Shown: piece by piece, positions 1 through 13,530 of the stretch | Layout: the number at the start of each line of letters is the position of its first letter | Numbering within the stretch: position 1 is the stretch's first letter | Assembly (NCBI GenBank): GCA_037102815.1 | Contig: BTPP01000007.1 | Span: forward strand, 2,356,001-2,420,000 | Length of the DNA stretch: 64,000 nt | Origin: Neurospora intermedia | Lineage: Eukaryota > Ascomycota > Sordariomycetes > Sordariales > Sordariaceae | Reading direction: 5' to 3' | Position numbers and translations under genes: made by a program | The notes under the pieces: generated by a model | What the model saw: only the letters and a program-made list of their open reading frames with translations | What the model was told of the DNA's origin: nothing | Databases searched by the model: none

Positions 1-309
1 TAATACAAAGTAATAATGTTAGGAGGCCAAGAGCCTATGCGAAGAAGTATCCTAACGGTTGATACTCTTATCCGTCGGTCGAGGCGTCGGACTATTAATA
101 TTAGAGTTAATATCAAGTCGGGCTCGCGGGAAGGATAATGTGCTCGCTGTACAATACTCTAGTAGACCCGTTATAGGTATTTATCCTCTGCTTAGAAAGT
201 AATTACGGGTTTAAACTATATTCGAGTTATTATTTTTATACTTTTAAATTTTATTTCTTTTACGACTCTATAACTAAGCTTTTTATAGGGAAGGGGGGAG
301 AGGGGGTAG
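1..309 (+). mobile_element. 3' internal end of LTR element D (left edge cut off)
   Basis: AT-rich repeat DNA with no readable frame. It ends in a long purine run at 288-309 (gggaaggggggagagggggt) directly before sequence shared with a second repeat copy at 33.06-33.41 kb. A purine tract followed by a repeat starting with a TGTTAT-like hexamer is what the polypurine tract and 3' LTR of a retrotransposon look like, so I read this as the last part of an element whose body lies to the left of the window. The identity of the element is unknown. Confidence 0.5.
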
Positions 310-454
310 TATTATAGTATTAGCTCGTACTATACTTGGTACTATATTTAAGTATATACTTAGAAGGATGTTTATTCCCTTTATTATTTATTAGTATAAG
401 GGATCTACAAGGAATATACGTAGGTAGGCCTTATAAAGAGCTTAAATAATAATT
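310..454 (+). repeat. LTR of element D, first part (interrupted by element A)
   Basis: This is the left portion of an LTR of about 406 bp. It is continuous with 11706-11966 once element A and one copy of its target duplication are removed. The last part, from about 425, matches 33114-33143 closely (aggccttataaagag is shared). The start is uncertain by a few bases because RIP has altered the terminal dinucleotide. Confidence 0.6.
450..454. repeat. Target-site duplication of element A, left copy (taatt)
   Basis: These five bases are repeated exactly at 11701-11705, immediately outside the two ends of element A. This fixes the element's boundaries. Confidence 0.9.
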
Positions 455-793
455 TGTTATGCGAAGATGTGCTTCACAAGTAATAACAATAGAGAATGAT
501 AGAGTAAGCAACTGGTTGTTGGATAGAGTAATAATACGTAACGATTGATGATAGTCTTATTAAAGGAAATTGAAGATAAGACCTATCGCGAGCTTTAACT
601 TAGGACCTCGTATACGACTTTACTAAGTATAAGTAAGATAAATATAAGGTTAGTATAATATAAATTGATGATCCGTTAACTTTAATAGAGGTTGACGGGA
701 CGAATATTCTTATATAATAGATTATATACTCTAACGAACAACTATTATAATAAGATAGAATATTTAGGTATCTACTAGGAATGCCCTATAATA
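455..793 (-). repeat. 3' LTR of element A
   Basis: This 339-bp LTR starts tgttatgcg and ends in a decayed ATAACA (ataata), forming a short TGTTAT/ATAACA terminal inverted repeat. It aligns over its full length with 11362-11700 and, inverted, with 13192-13530 and 32380-32718. The adjacent tctccccctcg at 794-804 is the polypurine tract read on the minus strand, which makes this the 3' LTR. Confidence 0.9.
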
Positions 794-979
794 TCTCCCC
801 CTCGATAAAAGGAGAAGAGTGTTCGCTATCTACGTAATATTATTAAATCTAATTATATATATAAAAAGATCCGGTTATCTATTAGAGTCTCTATTTATTC
901 GCCTATATTTAAATTAGCTAGTAAATATAAAAATGTACGCCTACCCGAATAGAGTATATAGTTCGATGACCTAGTACCG

Positions 980-3135
980 ATCCCTTAGTAACTATATTCG
1001 TAATAAGGTAAGCGATTGTTAAATTTATCCTCCTCTATTTTATTGTTCTCGTCTATATAATATATATTTTAATGGGACTATTTACGTCCTAATAGAGAAT
1101 CCTCCTATTCCTAGTCGGTAGGAAGGTAGTTATAGCGAAGAGAGCGGGTAGAAGATAAAATATTAAAGCGAGAGCCCGAGCGAGCCGATATAGTATAAAG
1201 TTTGTCGGACAATCTAGTTAAGCCGGGTATAGGCTGAGGCGAAAGGTTGCTAGAATGAATACTATAAAGAGTAGTAATACTAAGAAGAGTATTGGGTATG
1301 CGAATTCTATTAATAAACGAAGTAGTAGGATAGCGTTAAATACGAAGCTCTTATACTTTTCCAAACTTAGTATAAAGGGATGTTAATTCTATTTATATTG
1401 TTTATATAATTCTTCCTTAATATTCATTAGAAGCCGCTAATACCGCAATCTATTTCTTTAAAGTGCTTGCTAATATTCCCTCAATCTCCTTACAAGAGAT
1501 AAAATTAATAAGTATTATAAATTCTCTACTAACCTCAATAGTACGGTTAACTACCTTCTCAACTATAGGAAGCTTATTCAAGGCTAACTTAGCGGGTATT
1601 ACTTAGGCGTAGTAAAGATAGCCAAATTTACTTAGCAAACTACCGATTTGCTTAGGAAGTCTAGTACTATAATTAGAGTACTAAATAGTAAGTAACGTTA
1701 CCTTCAAAGGGATACGATTAGTAAAATTAGTATTGCCGTTATATTTCTTATTAAAGGTAAGGTTAAGAGTTACCTTAATATTACAAACCAACTTATATTG
1801 CAAAAAAGAGTAATTGCCGGCGAATTATTTCTTATACTCCTCCTTATTTTTTATATATACTTTAACGATCTTCTCGATTTCCGTACGTAGTTCTTAATCG
1901 ACTTCAATGCTAAGATTAATGTAATTTTTATTATAATTAGCGAAGGTATTAGCGAAGGTCGGATATACTTTTCTTTTATTATTACTTTTACTAATAGTAG
2001 CCGAACGGGATTATATAATTCGGGTTAGAATTTTATATACCTTTTTTGGAATTATTTTAGCGGTTAGAATTTTAATACGAGATAGGATAGAGGCCGGTCT
2101 AGTTATTGGTTATAAAATTTTACGAACCTTATTAATTAATTAAATAATTTCCTTATACTCCTAAATTTCGGAGAAATTAAAATCGCTACTCCTAATAATA
2201 TGGCCGTTAGGGTGAACCGTATAGAGAACCGGTAGGAAGCGCGCTTAGAAGCGTTCGTTAATAATAATGAACTCCTCTATATATCCTCTTCCAAAGATAG
2301 CGTTACTAAACTTAATTGCTATTATATAAATTAGGTCGAATTCTCCGTTAGAATACGATTCTTAGATTTAGGTATTATTAAAATTAGTAATGGCGTTAGA
2401 TACTTACTCCTATTAAGGTCTATAGCAATTACTAGGAATTAAGTCCTTAGGTAGTCCGTTTAATAAGAGTACGGGCGTAAGGTAGGTAAAATTACCCTCG
2501 AAGGAATATAAAATTGCTATATTTAAGTCGATTAACTTATTTATACGATCGATAGTATTATATAAAATAGAGTGTAGTTTATTCTTATATAGTATAAAGA
2601 AATAATTGGCGGTTAAAATTAGTATTATACGTCTATTATTATCCGCCTTTTTAGGGTTGTATACTAGAATGCCCTAAATAGTGCCGAAAGACTTAGGGAG
2701 GCGAATAAGCGGATTATAGGGGGTGTAATTTTAACCGAAGTTATTAAACGTATTAATAATATATTTGTAATAGACGTAATTAAAGAATTGTCCGAGCGGG
2801 ATTATATTTATCTACTCGATAAGGTCGGCTATAAAGCTGGGTAATATAATATATATATTATTAATTCCCAAGCTGATAATCTTATTGGGAATGCTATTAA
2901 TAGTGTAGCGGCTGAGGTATTTTATTGTATTAGCTAGTATGCCGAACCGGGGGTTATGTTCGAGCGATTGCAGGGCGAGCTACTGGTTTGTAGTAAGACT
3001 ACGTAGGTTACTATTGCGGTTAGAACTATTAATCTAATCGTTAAGGGTAGTAATTGTATTGTTAACCGGCAGTGGGGATTCTATATTGACGTTGGCTATT
3101 TTAATATACTGAGGTCGTAATTAGCGAATGTAAAA
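980..3135 (-). pseudogene. Third coding frame of element A, downstream of pol (unknown protein)
   Basis: This is the counterpart of 30040-32190 in element B, located by collinear mapping between the two copies. In B the same stretch reads as one long sense frame whose stops are mostly TAA/TAG codons explainable as RIP of CAA, CAG or TGG. I did not translate the A copy in full. It lies between the chromodomain and the 3' LTR, a position where most fungal chromoviruses carry no gene. No domain is recognised. Confidence 0.55.
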
Positions 3136-3769
3136 CAAGGTAGATTAATAAATAATAATTAGTCTAATAAGATTATTATACAATGAGAGCCGTAGTAGAA
3201 TTGAGCGTTATAGGGATAGGGTAGGTAGTAGTAAGGTTATTAGGGTAAGAAGGAGAAAGGGTAAGAGTAGTTGGATAATTTTAATTTCTTTTGAAAATTG
3301 TGTATATGTACTAAGACTCTTCCTCTACGAGTGCCTGCTTATTGGGGCCGTTTGCCGTATATGACTATGGTTGCTATTACTTCTGTACGACTGTACGTAC
3401 CTGCTTAGTTAAAATGGAAAATATTTTAATCGAAGTTGTAAGTGGCGTGCGGTATATTATTCTATATACTATTAGTACTAGGCTTACCTCCGCTTGGGTG
3501 TGCTTCTAAGTAGAATTCTGGAAATTTTGATAGAAAGTTACGGAAAATATAACTTCTTACGGAAATGCTTGATGAAAAAGAAAATAAAATGTAAGATAAA
3601 GGAAAAAACTCTTAAATTTTTATAGTTTCCGGTAACCTCCCCTTCTTTTAGCGAAAAAACGGTTACTTCCTTTATTTATTTTAATGATGCTTTTATTAGA
3701 TTGTACTACCAACGCGTTAAACTACCCTTCTACGATTGCTTCTAAACGGTAGTTCTAGTAGATATTTTG

Positions 3770-6700
3770 TATTAAAGTCCTTTACTAGCTCCTTCGAATT
3801 CCTTATAAATTCACTACACAGTTCCTATATATTATCCTTATTTTAGTACCTAGTCTATTTAATTAAATATTGTATATTTAACGGTCCTTAACTTTTAGTT
3901 ATAAGATTTTCGACCTCCTATTCCTCTTGGCTATTAATTTTGACCGGTAATAGTAGTAGAACTTTGCGATTGAAAGGATCGGAACCTTGCGCTAGTTTGT
4001 AAAGATGTGCTATAGAAATAATAGGATGGGTACGCTAAGTATTAGGTAAGTCGAGTTTGTAAGCTAGTAGGCTAATTTTTTTAAGAATCCGATAGGGGCC
4101 TATTCTTTCTATTAATTATTTTTTCTTCGGATTTCTAAGTAAATAATAACCTTTATCTAAATGTAAGTAAATTTTATTACTTACATCGAATATTATTAGA
4201 GAATATTTGGAATTATATTATTCCTTAGCAGTTATTCTAACCCAATTAATAAGCTCTACGGCCTCGAATTGATATTCTTGACGTATAATAGCTAAAGATT
4301 CTGCTGTAGTAGCTTCCTAGTTATCCGGTATAAGTAGATTGAAGGCCGCCTGTAGTTTAAAGTTATATACTAATTTATTTAGCGATAATCCGATAGTAGA
4401 TTGAATAGTATTATTTAAATTGTACTATAATACTATTAATATTAATGTTTAAGGAATAATACTTGTCGTATACTATATACGAATAGCTATTTTAATAATC
4501 TAGTTCGTTCTTTCCGACTATCCGTCCGTCTAAGTGTAGTGGGCTGTTGAAAATAGTAGATTAATAGCTAATGCTTCGAAGATACTCCTTTAGATAGTAG
4601 AAATAAATTTAGGATTTTGGTTGCTAATAATAGCTATTAGTAAACCCTAGTTATAAAGCTATAAAGTCCGAAGTAATACTTTAGCTTATTCTTGCGTACT
4701 ATAAGTAGAATGTCTAATTATAAGTAGTACCTTCTTATTAAATTTGCAAGTAATAGTATATATAGTATTAAATTCCGGGAAACCTTCTAGAGCCTATATA
4801 GTACCGGCCGTTTTAACTATCGGTATATTAGTAATAAAGTCTATAGTAATTGTGTAAAACGGCCTTAGGAACGTCCGAATTGGTAGTAGTTCTCTAAGGG
4901 TCGGTTGCTTGTCCTGCTAATTTTAATAGTAGACCTTGTAATATTTAACGTATTTGTATACTATCTAAGTCTTTCGCCTTATATAGAAGTGCGCTAAATT
5001 ATCTATTATCCGATTGATCCTAAAATAGTATTTCTCATTATATATTAACTCTAGTATCTTTTGTATGTAAATCCGAGGAATGTATAGCCGATGTACGTTT
5101 TGATAATTAATGTAGTAAAGTAACTTATCCTTAAGTAAATAGGGGCTTGCTGGTAGATTTGGGCGCTTTCCCGATTGTTATATATAGATATACCCTAGAG
5201 CGTTAGCTTTATTAATTAGTTGGAGAACCCTAGTATATTTGGAATCCTTAGGATAAGCTTTGATTAACTATTAGTAAAATTCTAGTATAATAATCGGCGA
5301 AATTTAATATATATCCGGGATAATTTTAGTATATATAAATAAAAAGGCGTTAAAATTATTCTAATAGCTAATGTTCTATACTTCTGCGAAGTTAAATTAA
5401 ATATTGGCCAATTTGTTGGAAGTATTATTCTTATCCGTAGTCTCGGTAGTCGGTAGTTTTAATAGCGTATCCGGTACGATATTTAATAGTTTAAGAATAT
5501 AGAATATATTCAAATTGAATTGTAACGCCTAATTGGCGGTATTTATAAACTTTAGATTAACCTTAGCTAGATCTATCGTACGCAACGAGGTATATTTAAC
5601 AATTCTAGTAGTAGAAGTATAATTAGTAATAATATTAACCTAATATTCGTTAGATTGAACTATCTTTCAAAGTTTCTGTAGGGCTTAGATAATAGTTGCG
5701 ATTTCTACTTCCGTAGAGTTGTATTTCTTCTCGGTTAAGGATGTTAATTTTAATAGGAAATATACCGGTTTGATTATAGTTAGTAGGATTTTATTTATTT
5801 TAGGAATAGATTCTCCGTCCTATAGGTACTTGAATTAGAAAATATAAATACCGTAGGCTGAATTATTAGCGTTGGTTTTAATGAAAAGTATATTACTTTT
5901 TATATAGTAGAAAAGATATACTTAATTGTATAGGTTTTCCTATATAATACGGAAGGTTTCGCGTTCTTCGGGTATCGGTTCGAATTTAACCTTAGAAGTA
6001 TATACCTGTTGTATTTACTTTATTAATCCTACCTACAAATTACCCGATTTGCGTGTTCGCTTTAATAATTCGGTCTTTCTTCGATTAAATAATTCCTCCT
6101 TAATAGCGAACTACGGTATACTTTAATATAATTACCTAGTTATATTAAGGTAGGTTTTAAGATTATTAAACGTATTAGGAAAGGTTAGCTTTTAAAAGGC
6201 TTTAATATAATCTTCCGTATATTTGCGACCTTTTTTGTCGATAATACTATTTAATAGTTGTACTGAAGGATACTCTACGAAAGATTTATTAGCGCTAATA
6301 TAAATATAATATTTGTTAAGGAGATTTATAATAATAGCTAAGTAGGCGAGGTATTCTTCTTAAGTATTGCTAAAAATAATAATATTATCGATATAAGTAC
6401 GTACGAAGGAGCGGTATTCGAAGAATAGCTTGTTTATAAATCTTTATACAAATGCCGGAGAATTCTTAAAGCCTATCAATATAATGTTGGATTGTTTAAG
6501 ACTTCGCGGGTTAATAATTACTATACGGTTGCGATGCTTGATAAAAATAGGTAGCTAGTAAAAGAATTCGGTAGCGTCAAAGATTAAAAAGAATTTCTTA
6601 CCGACTATAGCGTTAATAATATTTTCTTAATTGGGCAAGGGGTATATATTAGGTATAGTAATGTTGTTGAGCGGGCGAAGATCTACTATAGTACGCCCTT

Positions 6701-8390
6701 TATTGATTCTATTAACTTTTTTCCAAATAATAAATACCGGGCAAATAATAAGAGTTAATTGTAATATAAACGATATTTTACCCTAAGTGTATATCTTATT
6801 ATATTCTTTATTAAGAAATTTATAGTCCTTAGTACTTAAGGGGTAAAGTTTAACGATCCTTCGCTAGTTCTACTATCTTTTAATTAAATTAATACGTATT
6901 TTATTTTCTTCTTTTATCGGTATAATCCCTCTGTCTCTAAAAATATCGACGTACTTGTTTAGGAGGCTCTTAATTTATTTTAAGAATTTAGAATCCGTAT
7001 TATAAATATTAATATTTACTTCGGAAAGAATAGTTTTAATGTCGATAGGTTTAATAATTTTGTAGGAAGGTACTTTAAAGGTACTTTTCCTAACGGCCTC
7101 TTCCTTTTTATCTTCGGCGGTCCTATCGATAAATATAGTGTATTATTCTTGGGTAAATCCAGCTTATACTTTAAGAACGAGAAAAGCTACGTCCGAAGCG
7201 TTAATTAATATAGTAATTTTACTAACTTTGTACAATGGTCGTATAATTATACCTATCCGAGTTCCTTTAAGAATAAATATTAGCTTTTCGGATTAGTTTA
7301 AATATAGTATAATTTTACGAGTCCTGCTATCTACGGTAGTATCTAGCAAATGAGGATATTGTATATAAAAGTTGTAAGTAGAACGTTTATTTAGGCTATA
7401 CTAATTATTAAATTGGGCGTTGTATTTTACTAGGATAATTTTTAATTACCCTCCTAATAATAAAGTATTAAACTTGGCGAAGATTTCGGTAATAAGAACG
7501 TCCTCCCCCCCTTCGATTCTTTTAGAATAGATTTTACTTTAAACCTTTATACTAAAAATTAATTTAAAAGAATATAGAATAGTATTAAAGTTTAGCTTCG
7601 TATTATAGTAGCGAAGGAAGTTTATTCCTAGTAGTATATTCGGGCCTAGTTCATTAATAATTAAGGCGGATATTTGGAAGTGCCCGTTAACTTTAATACT
7701 ATTGACTTTTCCTTCTATATAAAAGTCAAATTTAGTAATTATATTAATAATAGTCTTCGAATTAATACCCTTTATAACGCTAGGCGGTATTACTTTATAT
7801 TTTATATTTAGCGAAAACTCTTTAATAAACGCTTTATTTACTACCGTTAATAAATAATCCGAATTAAGATATATAGTAACGATGGGTGCACTAGAACTAG
7901 ACTTAATATTAATCTATAAATATAATATGACTTTTCGCAAGTTTATTTCCCTATTCCTAAGAGTAATATCCGGAATTGCCTTAATGGTTTATCCCTCGGT
8001 GAAAGTAAGTAGCGCATATTGGTTTTTATACTAAACCTCCGACAAATTAGGCTTCCGTCCGTTTACTAATATTAGTAAACTTACTTAGATATCCGTTTTC
8101 TTTAACGTTCCGGCCTAGTTAAGTAGCTTCCGACTATTTTCTATAGAGGTTATTCGATTATTAAACGAAGGATCGGACGATCTATAAGACGCTTAGGCCT
8201 TCTCTAAGCGTTTAGGAATTGCTATAGATTTGGTATTGGATAATAAATTTGACGATAGGGGTCGTACGGGCCCATCGGAGTTAGTACTTCTAATAAGAAC
8301 TACGTTAAAAATAACTACTAGTTCGTTAGTTATTACGCGCAAAATAATATAAAATAACGAGATACTAAGAAATAAAAGTTTATTAGGGGC
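3770..8390 (-). pseudogene. Broken pol of element A (PR-RT-RH-INT-chromodomain)
   Basis: Located by collinearity with B, which reads in order: protease, reverse transcriptase, RNase H, integrase, chromodomain. The minus strand near 6380-6400 carries the reverse transcriptase catalytic segment, here still reading tatatcgataat, so one Asp codon of YIDD (GAT) survives. Many stop codons interrupt the frame and no protein is expected. Confidence 0.75.
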
Positions 8391-10990
8391 TAGATAGCCG
8401 GCAAAATAGGTAGAAGGTTTGTTATTATACTTAACCTCGGAAGTATCTACTATAGATTCTTCTACCTCTTCTTCGAAGTTCCTAATAAAATAGTAACTTT
8501 CATTCTATAGGTAGTGAACCTTATTATTTATATTAGAATCGTCCGCGAAGACTATTGCAGCGGAGGTATAAGTATAACGACCGTCCTGTAAAATTTAATA
8601 GCGCTTAAATTTCTTGCCCTAATAATGCTAGCGGCTATTATTATTGCCCGATTGGCCTATATTATACTTATCGAATTTATCGCTAAAGTTCTTAAATCTT
8701 TTATTAAAATAAGATTTCCCGCCTAATTTACTATTAAACTTATTATTGTAGGATAAAAAGTTTTTTTAGAAAGGTTTACTACTATTATAGTTTCTTTAGA
8801 AGCTAATATAAATATTAGAATTATCGTTTTTATTGTCGGAGCTATTAGCAGTATAGTAAATTAACTATCTATTCTTTAAAGATTCTAAGAATAAACAGCG
8901 TATTAGGATAGCCTTCTATTCAACCTTACTAATATAATCGCTAAGATTAATATTCTATTCTAGAATAATATATACGGTTTGCATTATAGGGTGTAGACTG
9001 TTCTATAAGCGAATATACAATTAGAAATCCGAAGAATCTCCCTAAAAGCGCGTATATTTAAATAGTTGGGTCGAATAGTTATAAAACACTTACGTATTAG
9101 TTTTATATAGTTTTATAGTAAATTTATTTATATTTAACTATTTCTACGCTTTATACAGTTTAGTGCCGAATATAATATTAAGTATATTAAGAGTTTTATT
9201 GAAATTACTATAAAGGTTATTATATTCCTCTTTAAAGAGGGTAAAATTCTACTAATATAGTGCAATACTACGGAATAGTTGGTTAAAGTTATTGGTAAGA
9301 ATTTAGCGTCTTTCTAAATAATTCTTTAAATATCCTTTAAACGTATTATCGAATCCGTAAAAGGTGGTATAAATATTGATTTTACCGTTTTAGTATATAC
9401 CCTTCTTTATTTTATTAAGTTCTATATTAAGGAAGTATATTCCAATATTTAAAATTTTAAAAGGTTCTTCTTTAATTAATTGACGACTACTTGTATTAGC
9501 CCTAGAAATAAAGTCGGTAAGAGTTTAATTCCAATCTTCCAATTCCTTAATATAATTATATAAATCTTTAAGTATTTTACAAAGTACTAAGTTGTTTGTT
9601 ATTATATTATTACTATTAGTTTTAATTAATAGGATGGAAGTATTAGAATTAACGTTAAAGCGTATAGCCTGTAGGTTACTAGTAGGATGAGCGTTTTGGT
9701 GGAAGGTTGAATGTATAGAAGGAATAAGAGCCTTTAAAGTAGTTAAAGGAAGGTAATTATTATTATTTAGAGCTACGGGCGGTAGTCCTTATTATTCCGC
9801 TTACTTCTTACTTACCGGAGCCTAATCTATCAATTCTTTAAAGTTTATCCGTAGAATTTAACTAGAGATATTACGGCCGATAGTAGGAATTAATATATAT
9901 TTGCGAAGGTAAATAGGAAATTAGTTGACGTTTTCGAATAGGGGTTGCTGGTTAGTACAATTAATACGAAGATTTTTCATTTAGTTAATTAAATTAGCGG
10001 TATTATGTAGGTCCTTAGCGTTTATTATAGTTATTTCGCCGGTAGGATTAATAAGACTGCTAGAGCGTTAATTATAATAAATAGTAGGGTTCTTATAAGG
10101 CTAAGAGGCGTTACGCTTAGCAATAGCGGATACTAGAAGACTAAAACCGGGCTTTATACTATTTTAAATTAAGCGTATAGTATTATAAACCAGTTAAGTA
10201 AAATAAAGTAAATAATTTAAAAATCTACCCCCGGTCTTTACGTTACGTTAAACAAAGTATATAGTATTTTGGCTTAGATTAATAGGGTATATAGGAAAGT
10301 AGTTAGTAAGAACCGTTCCCGGATACTATTTTACTTATTCCTATTACTACTTCTATACTAGGCGTAAAAGAGTTTCAATTTGCGCGAAATTTCTAAAATA
10401 TTTAGTAGTAGGATTAGTAACTAGTTATTGAGTAATACTAATAGCGATTTTAATAACCGAGCTCGTTCGTAAAACTATCGACTCTATAGGCGAGAAAGGT
10501 CGTTAAATCGGGCCTAGCTAAATATATTATTTAGTAAACGTAGGCGGTAAGGAAGGCGGTATAGGAATTTACGCTAGGTCGATAAGGGTTAGTATATTAA
10601 TTATCCTAATAGTATTCGAAAAGTTTGTTAGAGAGGAGTAAACGCTTATACTACCGGTATTAGAGGGAATAAGCATTTAAGCAGCAATATTAATAGTAGC
10701 GTTACTTACTTTAATTCAGGCTATAAATTATTTCCAATTCTTCTTTTACAACTATAATAATACTCCTTCTTTAATTGTAAAGGGCTAAATTTAGTATATC
10801 GGAATAGGATAATTAGTAATTAATTAATAATATTTATATAAGACCTATTGAACTTTGCGGTCTATTACGTTCAAATTAACGATCTATCCCCTATTATAAA
10901 TATCGTTACTAATATTAGTAGCCCAATTAAGTTTAATTTTAATATAACCAGTTTCTCTATTTAAATGTAGTTGTACTACTTTAATAAGTA
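8390..10990 (-). pseudogene. Broken gag region of element A
   Basis: Collinear with 13900-16500 in B. It is rich in Asn, Lys and Ile codons after RIP. I see no intact zinc knuckle. The boundary with pol is approximate because the frames are heavily interrupted. Confidence 0.5.
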
Positions 10991-11361
10991 ATTCGGCGGT
11001 TAAAAATTAAAGTCTTTCCTTATAGTAAAGCTGCGGCTTGTAAGTGGCGAATTTAATGATCTAACGTACTTTGCGTATTAGACTTTCCTCCTAAAGGTTA
11101 AAGGCCGCTTAGGGATTTGCCTAATTGGTCTTTAATATTATTCAATCTGGCCTTTAGACTTGAATAAGTAGTAATAAAGTAGTAAAGAAAGGGGATTCCG
11201 AAGAGTAAAAGTGTAAATATTTAATTTGAAAGGGTAAAGTTGAATAATAGTTGAAAAATCTAATAAATTATTGTTAGATCCTAATATATTTCCCCCTTCG
11301 ACGAAAGGAAGAGACGTAAAGAATAATGAAGTCGGTTTGAAATTAAACTATAAGTACTATT

Positions 11362-11700
11362 TATTACGTAAAGATATACTTTATAAATAATAATAATAGA
11401 GAATAATAGAGTAAATAATTGGTTATTGGATAGAGTAATAATATATAATGATTAACGATAGTCTTATTAAAGGAAACTAAAGACAAAACCTATCGCGAGC
11501 TTCAACCTGGGACCTCGTATACGATTTCACTAAGTGTGAATAAAATAGATATAAGGTTGGTATAATATGAATTAATAATCTATCAACTTTAATAGAGGTT
11601 AACAGGACGAATACTCTTATATAACAGACTATACGCTCTAACGAGCAGCTGCTATAACAAGACAGAGCATTTAAGTATCCACCAGGAATGCCCCATAACA
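11362..11700 (-). repeat. 5' LTR of element A
   Basis: 339 bp, the same length as the partner at 455-793. Its outer end still reads ccccataaca, the unmutated terminus. The outer flank is the taatt duplication. The end facing the element interior is more decayed (tattacgtaaag against tgttatgcgaag). Confidence 0.9.
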
Positions 11701-11705
11701 TAATT
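11701..11705. repeat. Target-site duplication of element A, right copy (taatt)
   Basis: Exact match to 450-454. Confidence 0.9.
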
Positions 11706-11966
11706 AATAAGAAGGAGGAAGTTTTGTATTAGTATAGCTGGTATAGAGCCGATAGTTAAATATATAAGAAGCGTAAGTATCGGAGGTGCTAGAACTACTA
11801 AGGCTAGAAATGTAGCCCGTACGGCGCTCCGGGGGATATACCTAAAAGTACGTAGTATAATTAGGTACTAAGACGGTTGCCGATAGCCGACTAGCCTATA
11901 TATCCAATTAGAGGGTACGCTTAGCTTGTACGCTAGGTAAATACTCTAGGCGCTAGCTCTGTAATA
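11706..11966 (+). repeat. LTR of element D, second part
   Basis: This continues 310-454 across the element A insertion. It aligns with 33144-33410: shared blocks include aataagaaggaggaagtttt, the cccgtacggcgc block and aggcgctag near the end. The end is placed where both copies read a TAATCA-like terminus, after which the flanks differ. Confidence 0.65.
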
Positions 11967-13186
11967 TTACTTCCTACCTCTCCCTTTGAAAGATAGTTAA
12001 ATATACTATATATAGAAGAATTTAAACGCTTTAGTAAGTTAGATAATACTTCTAACAACCCTAGTACTCTCGAATATTCCTAACGCTTTACTACCCGGGT
12101 TTTTATAATAGAAAATAATTAAATAAATAATTAATAGTATAGTAGAATATATTTCCCTAGAGAAATCCTATTTATCACTTTAATACTTATTATTTACGTA
12201 AGTACTAGTGTTGGCTATACCCTTAAATTGTATAGTAGCTACTATACTGGGTATTCTAAGCTCCCAACTAAAGTTTCGAAATATTTTATACCGTTTAGTT
12301 CTATCTAATTATAAAGACTACTGCCCTACTAACCTTATTATAAGACTAATATACTATTAGCCTTCTCTAATAGCTAAAGCGGTACTTAATATATATATTT
12401 TTAGTAAGATTCGTTACTACTAATATATAAGTAGGGTGTACGTAGTTTTCTCGAGTATTTTTAGAACCCCGCTGGCCAATAGAACTTTAAAGTCTACCCT
12501 TCGGGTCTTATTAGGCTAATATTTATACTTTAATACTAATTGTCATTATTATTAATCTTATTATTTTCTTCCGGGCCTCCTTCCGGCTCTAGTATTTGGA
12601 TATACCGGATTTAGGCCTTCTATTTATACGAATAATCCTTAGTATAATAGGTAAATAAATTATAAACTATATAAGTACTTTTCTTCTTCTACTTTTTCTA
12701 TTATACTTCTATTAGACTATTAGAACTACTAATCTAGGTAGCGGTAATATTTATCGGTTTCCTTTTATTAATAGCGGTAATATTGGAGTTCGAACTCCCC
12801 GAATGCCCTATATTTCCTAGAAAATTATTATTATTTAAATACTAAAGAAAGCTATAAGATTCCAGGTAGTTATTTAAAGCTTCTAATTATTTATGGAAGC
12901 GCCTAAACTATTCATTATTTAAAGAAATTATTAACGAATTAGGAATAGCCTAGTTTAATTACGTATTAATGTTAGCTCTATAAAGGACTTCCTTAAAATA
13001 AATAAAAAAGTAGAAAATAGATTCCCGGGACTTTTATTATAAAGAAAAGAGTTTGAAGCCCACTTTCTTATTTTAATTAACTTTGCTATAGTTAAGCCAA
13101 AGTTTCTCAAATAGCTTTTCCGGGGTCTAGTTAATTAGAGAAGATTGGACGAAGGCGAATAGGGTCCAACGGACAGCCGGTAAAAG
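11967..13186. other. AT-rich RIP-decayed sequence between elements A and B
   Basis: No intact gene. The minus strand from about 13110 down to 12550 has stretches that look like decayed coding sequence, but I cannot follow one frame through or name a family. It is continuous with 32724 onwards, since element B inserted at 13191. Confidence 0.4.
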
Positions 13187-13191
13187 GCTAG
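13187..13191. repeat. Target-site duplication of element B, left copy (gctag)
   Basis: Repeated exactly at 32719-32723, directly outside the other end of element B. Confidence 0.9.
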
Positions 13192-13530
13192 TGTTATAGG
13201 GCATTCTTAGTAGATACCTAGATGCTCTATCTTGTTATAGTAGCGGCTCGTTAGAACGTATAGTCTGTCATATAAGAGTACTCGTCCCGTTAACCTCTAT
13301 CAAGGTTGACGGATTATCAATTTATATTATACTAACCTTACATCTATCTTACTTACACTCAGTGAAGTTGTGTGCGAAGTCCCAGGTTGAGGCTCGCGAT
13401 AGGTTTTATCTTTAGCTTCCTTTAATAAGACTATCGTCAATCGTTATATACTATTACTTTATCTAATAATTAATTACTTACTCTATTATTCTCTATTATT
13501 ATTATTTATAAAATATATTATTGTATAATA
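13192..13530 (+). repeat. 5' LTR of element B
   Basis: 339 bp beginning tgttatagggcattctt. The inner end is strongly AT-shifted (ttgtataata). The sequence just inside, aatagtacttatag, is shared with the corresponding place in element A; I did not recognise which tRNA it could pair with. Confidence 0.9.

Larger units (their letters stand above)
455..11700 (-). mobile_element. Ty3/Gypsy chromovirus, element A (RIP-decayed, inverted copy of B)
   Basis: This 11,246-bp LTR retrotransposon lies on the minus strand. It is bounded by two 339-bp LTRs and a perfect taatt target duplication. It is the same family as element B: the antisense frames 5926-6126 here and 18766-18966 in B translate to nearly the same peptide, and the LTR, integrase and 3' coding region match throughout. 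All reading frames are broken and CpA is very rare, as expected after repeat-induced point mutation. Minus-strand order is 5' LTR (11362-11700), gag, protease-RT-RNase H-integrase-chromodomain, a third frame, polypurine tract, 3' LTR (455-793). It has no insertion at the site where element C interrupts B. Confidence 0.93.

Noticed and set aside
3690-3760. tRNA-like stretch in element A
   Set aside because: A weak resemblance to D-arm sequence, but no cloverleaf can be formed and it lies inside decayed retroelement DNA.
5926-6126. 66-codon plus-strand frame, similar to a minus-strand frame at 18766-18966
   Set aside because: It lies antisense to the reverse transcriptase/RNase H part of elements A and B; the similarity only reflects that A and B are inverted copies.
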